Shown one piece after another: positions 14,997 to 19,643 of a stretch of DNA of 19,643 bases. The position numbers and the translations under genes were made by a program. The notes beneath the pieces were generated by a model. That model did not search any database. It was not told the DNA's origin and was given only the letters and a program-made list of their open reading frames with translations. This DNA is from Gallionellaceae bacterium (GTDB lineage Bacteria > Pseudomonadota > Gammaproteobacteria > Burkholderiales > Gallionellaceae): assembly GCA_031277195.1 (NCBI GenBank), contig JAITMU010000169.1, forward strand, positions 1 to 19,643, read 5' to 3'. How positions within the stretch are numbered: the first letter of the stretch is position 1; every line of letters starts with the position of its first letter.

Positions 14997-16172
14997 TCAT
15001 TCCTTCGTCAGAAACGCAGTCACCAGCGGACACAGCGTGTCGAGCAGTTGTTGCGCTTCCGCCTGCGAAAAAATCAGCGGCGGCAAAAGGCGGATCACGT
15101 TGTCGGCGGTGACGTTGATGAGCAAGCCTTGCGCCAGCGCGAGCTTGACCAGTTCGCCGCACGGTTTGCCGAGTTCAATGCCGATGATCAAGCCCTGACC
15201 GCGCACTTCGGTCACACCCGCGACGCCGCCGAGCCGTTGACGGAAACCGTCCAGCAGAAAATTGCCGATCTGCGTGGCGTTTGCGGGCAGCGCGTCCTGC
15301 GTCATGATTTCCAGCGTGGCAAGCGCAGCGGTGCAGGCGAGCGGATTGCCGCCAAACGTCGAGCCATGATTGCCGGCTTTGAACGTGCTGGTCGCGCGTC
15401 CGGCGGCGAGGCACGCGCCAATCGGCACGCCGGAGCCCAGCCCTTTCGCCAGCGTCATCACGTCGGGGCGAATGTTCGTGTGCTGATGTGCGAACCACTT
15501 GCCGGTGCGACCGATGCCGCTTTGCACTTCGTCCAGCATCAGCAGCCAGCCCTGCCGGTCGCAAATCTCGCGCAGTTGTTCGAGGTAATGAATGTCCAGC
15601 GTGCGAATGCCGCCCTCGCCCTGAATCGGCTCCAGCAGCACGGCGACGACATCCTGATTGCGTTCGGCAACCTGGCGCACCGCGTCGAGATCGTTGTACG
15701 GCACGCGCACAAAGCCTTTCACCAGCGGCTCAAAACCGGCTTGCACCTTGCGGTTGCCGGTGGCGGAAAGCGTCGCCAGCGTGCGCCCGTGAAACGCCTT
15801 TTCCATCACGATGATGTGCGGCGTTTCCACGCCCTTGTTGTGGCCGTACAAACGCGCCAGCTTGATCGCCGCCTCGTTGGCCTCGCAGCCGGAATTGCAG
15901 ATGAACACCTCGTCCATGTGTGACAACTCGCACAGCCGGTCGGCAAGCTGCTCCTGCCAGGGCGCTTGATAAATATTGGAAGTGTGAATCACGCGGTCGA
16001 TCTGCGCGTGCAGCGCGGCGGTGTAGCGCACGTGGGCATGTCCCAGCGTGTTGACGGCGATACCGGCGAGCGCGTCAAGATAACGCTTGCCATCAGCGTC
16101 CCACAGCCAAGCGCCTTCGCCATGCGTGAAAGCGACGGGAAGGCGGACGTAGGTATTCATCAGATGCGACAT
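14997..16172 (-). CDS. argD: acetylornithine aminotransferase
   Basis: This PLP enzyme converts N-acetylglutamate semialdehyde to N2-acetylornithine with glutamate as amino donor. Many members also serve the succinyl-DAP step of lysine synthesis. The 391 residues are of normal length. SGCEANEAAIKLAR (94-107) holds the cofactor phosphate, LDEVQSGIGRTG (213-224) contains the Asp that contacts the PLP ring, and Lys243 in TLAKGLG forms the Schiff base. GSTFGGNPLA is also present. The start at 16172 follows AGGGG at good spacing. The frame stays open upstream through the repeat, but that part reads as repeat-derived Gly/Arg/Glu and is rejected. Its TGA overlaps a potential argF start. rpsT lies upstream behind a terminator. 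Confidence 0.96.
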   Translation of the reverse strand: MSHLMNTYVRLPVAFTHGEGAWLWDADGKRYLDALAGIAVNTLGHAHVRYTAALHAQIDRVIHTSNIYQAPWQEQLADRLCELSHMDEVFICNSGCEANEAAIKLARLYGHNKGVETPHIIVMEKAFHGRTLATLSATGNRKVQAGFEPLVKGFVRVPYNDLDAVRQVAERNQDVVAVLLEPIQGEGGIRTLDIHYLEQLREICDRQGWLLMLDEVQSGIGRTGKWFAHQHTNIRPDVMTLAKGLGSGVPIGACLAAGRATSTFKAGNHGSTFGGNPLACTAALATLEIMTQDALPANATQIGNFLLDGFRQRLGGVAGVTEVRGQGLIIGIELGKPCGELVKLALAQGLLINVTADNVIRLLPPLIFSQAEAQQLLDTLCPLVTAFLTKE

Positions 16173-16203
16173 GGAATCCCCTGTATTCATCGACAACCTG
16201 ACT

Positions 16204-16302
16204 CCCTCTCCCTCGTGGGAGAGGGTTGGGGAGAGGGGGCTTTTTGCAGTCGCAGCCCCTTCACCCTCTCCCCTAACCCCTCTCCCATCAAGGGAGAGGG
16301 GG
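16204..16302. repeat. palindromic repeat, subfamily A (rpsT-argD gap)
   Basis: The left hairpin has loop CTCGT, the arm is TTGGGGAGAGGGGGC, a unique centre of about 20 bases follows, then the complement CACCCTCTCCCC and a right hairpin with loop ATCAA. It begins 31 bases before the argD start and ends 10 bases before the rpsT terminator. Confidence 0.85.
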
Positions 16303-16312
16303 ATTATTAAAC

Positions 16313-16340
16313 GAAAAAGGCCGACGCTCGGTCGGCCTTT
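16313..16340 (-). terminator. intrinsic terminator after rpsT
   Basis: A 10-bp perfect stem AAAGGCCGAC/GTCGGCCTTT (16316-16325 with 16331-16340) closes a 5-base loop. On the minus strand it runs into TTTTTCG. It lies 21 bases after the rpsT stop codon. Confidence 0.92.
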
Positions 16341-16361
16341 CCGCATGAACGGTACCGCGGA

Positions 16362-16625
16362 TCAGGCCATCGCCTTGATGGCGGCGGACAGTCGGCTCTT
16401 GTGGCGAGCGGCCTTGTTCTTGTGGATGATCTTCTTGTCGGCGATGGAATCCACCGTGCTGGTGGATTGGCTGAACACGGCTTGCGCCGCCGCCTTGTCA
16501 CCAGCCAGAATCGCCTTTTGCACCTTCTTGATTGCGGTGCGCAATTCGGTGCGCAAGCTCGCATTGTGCTCACGTTGTTTGACTGCCTGCCGGGCGCGCT
16601 TTCTGGCCTGTGCGCTGTTTGCCAT
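16362..16625 (-). CDS. rpsT: 30S ribosomal protein S20
   Basis: This 87-residue, Lys/Arg/Ala-rich, all-helical protein binds 16S rRNA at the bottom of the 30S subunit. It starts MANSAQARKRARQ and contains KNKAARHKSRLSAAIKA near the end, as in all bacterial S20 proteins. AGGAG precedes the ATG, unlike E. coli, which uses UUG. It is monocistronic by appearance: its own strong promoter is upstream and a strong intrinsic terminator is downstream. murJ lies divergently to the right beyond one other gene; rpsT-murJ linkage is common in betaproteobacteria. Confidence 0.98.
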   Translation of the reverse strand: MANSAQARKRARQAVKQREHNASLRTELRTAIKKVQKAILAGDKAAAQAVFSQSTSTVDSIADKKIIHKNKAARHKSRLSAAIKAMA

Positions 16626-16663
16626 GTTGACTCCTGAAAATGCTGTTGCGAAGAAAGGCGCGG

Positions 16664-16692
16664 ATTATAGAGAGGTTGGGTGTGTTTGGCAA
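16664..16692 (-). promoter_or_regulatory. sigma-70 promoter of rpsT
   Basis: On the minus strand TTGCCA (16687-16692), a 17-base spacer and a perfect TATAAT (16664-16669) precede rpsT. The transcript should start near 16657, leaving a leader of about 32 bases. Confidence 0.85.
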
Positions 16693-16712
16693 CTGCCCCG
16701 TCCTGTGAGTTT

Positions 16713-16746
16713 GTAGGTTGGTGGTGAGCCGCAGGCGAACCCCAAC
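16713..16746. repeat. GTAGG-type hairpin repeat
   Basis: A 34-base hairpin element. After GTAG the arms GTTGG, GGT and GCC (from 16717) pair with GGC, ACC and CCAAC (to 16746). They are separated by a GA/GA internal mismatch pair and close a GCA loop. It resembles the reverse complement of the element at 17767-17798 (GTAGG.TGGGT.GAGC ... GCGA.ACCCA.C). It lies between the divergent rpsT and the 243-residue gene. Confidence 0.55.
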
Positions 16747-16890
16747 GGCCATGACTGCGTTTAATCCCCTTTCACTGGCGGGGTTGCTGCCTGCGGGGAA
16801 ATCGTTATCATTCGGAAACAAAAAGCGCGCGGGTTCAAATCATTACGCGCCGATCTGATCCAGACGGATTTTTTCAGGAGGAGATTCGAT

Positions 16891-17622
16891 ATGAGCCGTT
16901 TCGCATTCATTCCGCTCGCTTTTCGCATCCCGTTTCGTCACGCATTATGTTCGGCCATGATGGTGGGGTTGTTGTGTGCTGTCGGCACGGCACGGGGGGA
17001 GGGACTGGGTGGCCTGTTTGGAGCCATGACGGGGGTTGACACTCGCACACCCACGCCGGAAGAACAAGCGGAACAACAGCGTATCAATGAGGAGTTTGCC
17101 GCGCAGGCGCGCGCTGCGGCTCAGGAAAAAGAGCAACGTGAAGCCCAGGCCAGAGCGGCGCATGAGCGGATATTGGCGAACGACCCGCCGGAAAAACTCT
17201 ACAGCTATGCCAGTCGTCAGGAACAGGCGCGCAATTACGGCGGCGCATTGGACGCCTTGCGCGCCATTGTTGAGCGTTTTCCCAAGAGCGAGTTTTCACC
17301 CATGGCCGTGCAGCGCATGGGTGTAATTCAGGGCAAGCTCGATCAGGCGGAATTTCAGCAGCAACAAGCGGTGGCGCAAGAGGAAGATCGGTCGCGGCAG
17401 GATCAGCGGTTCGCCGATTACAAGAGGCAACAGTACGACATGTGCATGAGCCGCTATCAGAGTTGCACGGATCAGCTTGACGACCTCAGCGGCTTGGCTG
17501 TGGATTTTGCCAAAGATCTCTTTTCCGGCAGCAACAGCAACACCTTGCGGAGAAACCAGGATATCCAGAACCAACAGGCGCAGTGCGAGGCGATTGAGCG
17601 GGAGTGTGAGGCGTATCGGTAG
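16891..17622 (+). CDS. secreted TPR-like protein with paired cysteines, function unknown
   Basis: I do not recognise this 243-residue protein as a named family. An N-terminal signal sequence is likely: basic residues, then MMVGLLCAVGTARG hydrophobic up to about residue 36, then GEG. Residues 53-95 are Glu/Gln/Ala-rich and should form a coiled coil. Residues 103-150 (YSYASRQEQARNYGGALDAL, then AIVERFPKSEFSPMAVQRMG) look like one or two tetratricopeptide-type helix pairs, as in periplasmic outer-membrane assembly and cell-division helpers (BamD, CpoB). The C-terminal part has two CX6C pairs, Cys185/192 and Cys232/239, probably oxidised in the periplasm. The start is clear from CAGGAGGAG 7-15 bases upstream. 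It is followed by a split palindromic repeat and murJ. An envelope role is inferred from localisation and neighbours only. Confidence 0.8.
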   Translation: MSRFAFIPLAFRIPFRHALCSAMMVGLLCAVGTARGEGLGGLFGAMTGVDTRTPTPEEQAEQQRINEEFAAQARAAAQEKEQREAQARAAHERILANDPPEKLYSYASRQEQARNYGGALDALRAIVERFPKSEFSPMAVQRMGVIQGKLDQAEFQQQQAVAQEEDRSRQDQRFADYKRQQYDMCMSRYQSCTDQLDDLSGLAVDFAKDLFSGSNSNTLRRNQDIQNQQAQCEAIERECEAYR

Positions 17623-17640
17623 GGAGCGGAGAGGATTTTT

Positions 17641-17843
17641 GAGGGGACACCCATCCCCACCCTAACCCTCCCCTTGAAGGGGAGGGGACGAAAAAGCGAA
17701 GCGCAGAAATTTCCTCGCATTCAAGGGAGAGTACAAATATCCGGTAATGCAAATATCCTGCGCGATGCTGGGTATCGCTACGCTCCACCCAGCCTACGGG
17801 GCTACGCTCTACCCAGTATCGTCGGGTGGGGATGGGTGTCCTC
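17641..17843. repeat. palindromic repeat, subfamily B, interrupted copy
   Basis: The outer arms GGACACCCATCCCCACC (17645-17661) and the exact complement (17825-17841) match the intact copy at 3981-4087, as does the left hairpin with CCCCTTGAAGGGG. The right hairpin survives only as a worn CATTCAAGGGAGA (17718-17730). About 95 bases of other sequence separate it from the right outer arm. The whole lies in the 244-base gap before murJ. Confidence 0.8.
17767..17821. repeat. second repeat type nested in the interrupted subfamily B copy
   Basis: Two direct copies of GCTACGCTC[C/T]ACCCAG (17777-17792 and 17801-17816, one mismatch) sit in a unit with a CTGGGT/ACCCAG stem. Read on the minus strand this is a GTAGGCTGGGTGGAGCG-type repeat, of a form I know to be widespread in proteobacterial intergenic DNA. 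It is related to the hairpin at 16713-16746. Confidence 0.65.
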
Positions 17844-17866
17844 GGCAATGATATGATGCCCCGCCC

Positions 17867-19411
17867 ATGAACCTCCTTAAAGCCCTCGCCACCATCAGCA
17901 GCCTTACGCTGGTTTCGCGCATTCTCGCTTTCGTCCGCGATGTGCTGATTGCGCGCATTTTCGGCGCGGGGATGGCGACGGATGCTTTCTTTGTCGCGTT
18001 TCGTTTGCCCAATCTGTTGCGCCGCTTGTTCGCCGAGGGCGCGTTTTCGCAGGCGTTTGTGCCGATTTTCGGCGAATACAAAAACCGTCGCGGGCACGAT
18101 GAGACCAAGCTGCTGGTCGATCATGTCACCACCTTGCTGGCCGTCATTTTGTTTTTCGTCACGCTGATCGGCGTGATCGCAGCGCCCATCCTGATTTACC
18201 TCAGCGCGCCGGGTTTCGTGAGCGAGCCGGATAAATTCGATCTGACCGTGCAGTTGTTGCGCCTCACCGCGCCCTACATCTTTTTCATCTCGCTGGTCGC
18301 GGTGGCGGCGGGCATTTTGAACACCTACAACAAATTCTGGGTGCCTGCGTTTGCACCCGTGTTGTTGAACGTCTGCTTCATCGCTGCCGCACTCTGGCTC
18401 GCGCCCTACTGCGATCCGCCGGTCATGGCGCTGGGCTGGGCGGTGATGGTCGCGGGTGTGGTGCAGCTTGCCTTCCAGATTCCGTTCCTGAAAAAAATCG
18501 GCATGATGCCGCGCTGGCGGCTGAACCTGCGCGACGCGGGCGTGTGGCGGATCATCAAGTTGATGGGGCCGGCGGTGTTCGGTGTGTCGGTGTCACAGAT
18601 CAGCCTCATCATCAACACCATCTTCGCGTCCTTGCTCGCGGCGGGCAGTGTGTCCTGGCTGTATTACGCGGATCGCCTGATGGAATTTCCCTCCGGCATG
18701 TTGGGTGTGGCGCTCGGCACGATTTTGTTGCCGTCGTTATCCAAACATTTTGCCAACGAAAACTTCACCGAATACTCGCGCCTGCTGGATTGGGGGCTGC
18801 GCCTGACTTTCATGCTGACGCTGCCCGCCGCGCTGGCGCTCGGCATGATCGCCGTGCCGCTGTTGGCGACGTTTTTCCAGCACGGCGCATTTGAAGCGCG
18901 CGACGTGCTGATGACGCGCGAAGCGTTGGTCGGATACAGCGTCGGCTTGATCGGCATCATTCTGGTGAAAATTCTCGCGCCCGGTTTTTACGCGCGACAG
19001 GACATCAAAACACCGGTGAAAATCGCCATCGTCACGCTGATCGCCACGCAGGCGATGAACGTGCTGTTCGTATTCGGTCTCGGTTTGAATCACGCCGGTT
19101 TGGCGCTTTCGATTGGATTGGCCGCCTGCCTGAACTCCGCCGTCCTGTTTTATTTCCTGAAAAAACGCGGCATCTACCGACCAGAACCCGGCTGGGGCGG
19201 ATTCTTCGCCAAAGTGTGTCTGGCCTTGCTGGCATTGGGATTGACGCTGTGGTTCGGCATGGGCGAGGAACAGCAATGGCTGGCGACGGCGGGCTGGGCG
19301 CGCATCGGTCATTTGGCCTGGTTGGTGGTGTTGGGGGTGGCGGTGTATTTCGCGGTGTTGTGGGTGTTGGGGTTTCGCGTGAGGGATTTTTCCAAGCGGG
19401 GGGTGCGTTAG
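17867..19411 (+). CDS. murJ: lipid II flippase MurJ (MviN)
   Basis: This inner-membrane protein of the MOP superfamily moves lipid II from the cytoplasmic to the periplasmic face for peptidoglycan synthesis. The 514 residues form about 14 membrane helices. The N-terminus MNLLKALATISSLTLVSRIL and the block DAFFVAFRLPNLLRRLFAEG are diagnostic. Residues shown to matter in E. coli MurJ are all present at the same numbers: Arg18, Arg24, Asp39, Arg52 and Arg270 (in YYADRLMEFP). The start is set by this conservation; the upstream sequence has no good Shine-Dalgarno. A repeat fills most of the gap upstream and another begins immediately after the TAG stop. With the PBP7-type gene at 1813 it forms the peptidoglycan theme of the window, though the two are far apart. 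Confidence 0.98.
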   Translation: MNLLKALATISSLTLVSRILAFVRDVLIARIFGAGMATDAFFVAFRLPNLLRRLFAEGAFSQAFVPIFGEYKNRRGHDETKLLVDHVTTLLAVILFFVTLIGVIAAPILIYLSAPGFVSEPDKFDLTVQLLRLTAPYIFFISLVAVAAGILNTYNKFWVPAFAPVLLNVCFIAAALWLAPYCDPPVMALGWAVMVAGVVQLAFQIPFLKKIGMMPRWRLNLRDAGVWRIIKLMGPAVFGVSVSQISLIINTIFASLLAAGSVSWLYYADRLMEFPSGMLGVALGTILLPSLSKHFANENFTEYSRLLDWGLRLTFMLTLPAALALGMIAVPLLATFFQHGAFEARDVLMTREALVGYSVGLIGIILVKILAPGFYARQDIKTPVKIAIVTLIATQAMNVLFVFGLGLNHAGLALSIGLAACLNSAVLFYFLKKRGIYRPEPGWGGFFAKVCLALLALGLTLWFGMGEEQQWLATAGWARIGHLAWLVVLGVAVYFAVLWVLGFRVRDFSKRGVR

Positions 19412-19500
19412 CCCCTCACCCTAACCCTCTCCCCGCGAGCGGGGGAGAGGGGGCTATTTATTCCCTCTCCCCATTTATGGGGAGAGGGTAGGGTGAGGGG
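19412..19500. repeat. palindromic repeat, subfamily A, directly after murJ
   Basis: The left outer arm CCCCTCACCCTAACCCTC is complementary to the right end GAGGGTAGGGTGAGGGG. Inside are two hairpins, CTCTCCCC-GCGAGC-GGGGGAGAG and CTCTCCCC-ATTTAT-GGGGAGAG, with an AT-rich centre. Here the CCTCACCC arms lie outside the hairpins, whereas in the copies at 8388 and 12607 they lie inside. It starts at the base after the murJ stop. Confidence 0.85.
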
Positions 19501-19572
19501 CAGGTTGCACGAGCCAAACAAAGTCGTTAAATTGCAAGCCTTCGTCTTTTTATGTCATATAAGGAAAGCGCC

Positions 19573-19643
19573 ATGAGTGAAGTGGAAACCGTCACCAAAG
19601 ACAAACTGGTCGCCGATCTGAAAGTTGTGATCGCCGATGCCGA
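19573..19643 (+). CDS. DUF883 (YqjD/ElaB)-like protein, 5' fragment
   Basis: Only the first 23 codons are in the window, reading MSEVETVTKDKLVADLKVVI and then ADA. The KLVADLKVVIADAE pattern is typical of the N-terminus of DUF883 proteins, small inner-membrane-anchored proteins whose E. coli members (YqjD, ElaB, YgaM) associate with ribosomes or act in stress and stationary phase. AAGGA lies 7 bases before the ATG. The C-terminal membrane segment that would confirm the family lies outside the window. Confidence 0.65.
   Translation, partial: MSEVETVTKDKLVADLKVVIADA

Noticed and set aside
16173..16346. N-terminal extension of argD through the palindromic repeat
   Set aside because: The extra 58 codons read as repeat-derived sequence and cross the rpsT terminator. 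The ATG at 16172 has a good ribosome site and gives the normal family length.
17852..17857. TATGAT as a -10 box for murJ
   Set aside because: It lies 9 bases before the start codon and has no -35 box, so it cannot give a normal leader.
7200..19500. CRISPR array made of the recurring GGGAGAGGG hairpins
   Set aside because: The copies lie kilobases apart between different genes, vary in sequence and have no regular spacers or cas genes.
19532..19560. TTGCAA-17-TCATAT as a promoter of the DUF883-like gene
   Set aside because: The transcript would start within about 6 bases of the ATG, which would cut off the AAGGA ribosome site at 19561-19565.

Overview
The window is a stretch of chromosome from a GC-rich Gram-negative bacterium. 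The gene content and order (rplU-rpmA-obg-proB, an argD-argF-argG run, rpsT divergent from murJ, a Porin_4-type general porin) fit a betaproteobacterium, most likely in or near the Nitrosomonadales. That assignment is inferred from synteny and protein style, not from a database match. Nothing in the window looks like a phage, plasmid, insertion sequence with a transposase, CRISPR array or defence island. Nearly all genes are housekeeping genes.

Layout. Left part, + strand (1-3970): the 3' bulk of an Atm1/HMT-type ABC exporter, a PBP7-type D-Ala-D-Ala endopeptidase and a general porin, all envelope functions. Centre, - strand (16625 down to 4108): a long co-oriented run. In transcription order it is rpsT, argD, argF, argG, ppnP, yajQ, a DJ-1/YajL-like gene, trxA, rho, rplU, rpmA, obg, proB, an MscS-type channel and a small membrane-anchored protein of unknown function. 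It combines ribosomal proteins S20, L21 and L27 with the ribosome-assembly GTPase Obg, arginine biosynthesis, the first step of proline synthesis, transcription termination and redox or stress proteins. Right part, + strand (16891-19643): a secreted cysteine-paired TPR-like protein of unknown function, the lipid II flippase MurJ, and the first codons of a DUF883/YqjD-like gene.

Regulation that can be seen: good sigma-70 promoters in front of rplU and rpsT, intrinsic terminators behind rpmA and rpsT, an ATGA overlap linking argD to argF, and a strikingly C-rich, G-poor leader in front of rho that looks like a Rho-utilisation site for autoregulation.

The most unusual structure is a dispersed family of short palindromic repeats about 90-100 bp long. 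Each is built from two CTCTCCC/GGGAGAG hairpins flanking a variable centre. There are six full copies and one half copy between genes, plus two relatives of a second subfamily built on CCCCTTGAAGGGG. One of those two is split by a different repeat. In two unrelated places the order is the same: ribosomal-protein gene, intrinsic terminator, exactly 10 nt, repeat, next gene. No gap between genes exceeds 300 bases; the longest gaps are filled by these repeats, promoters and leaders.
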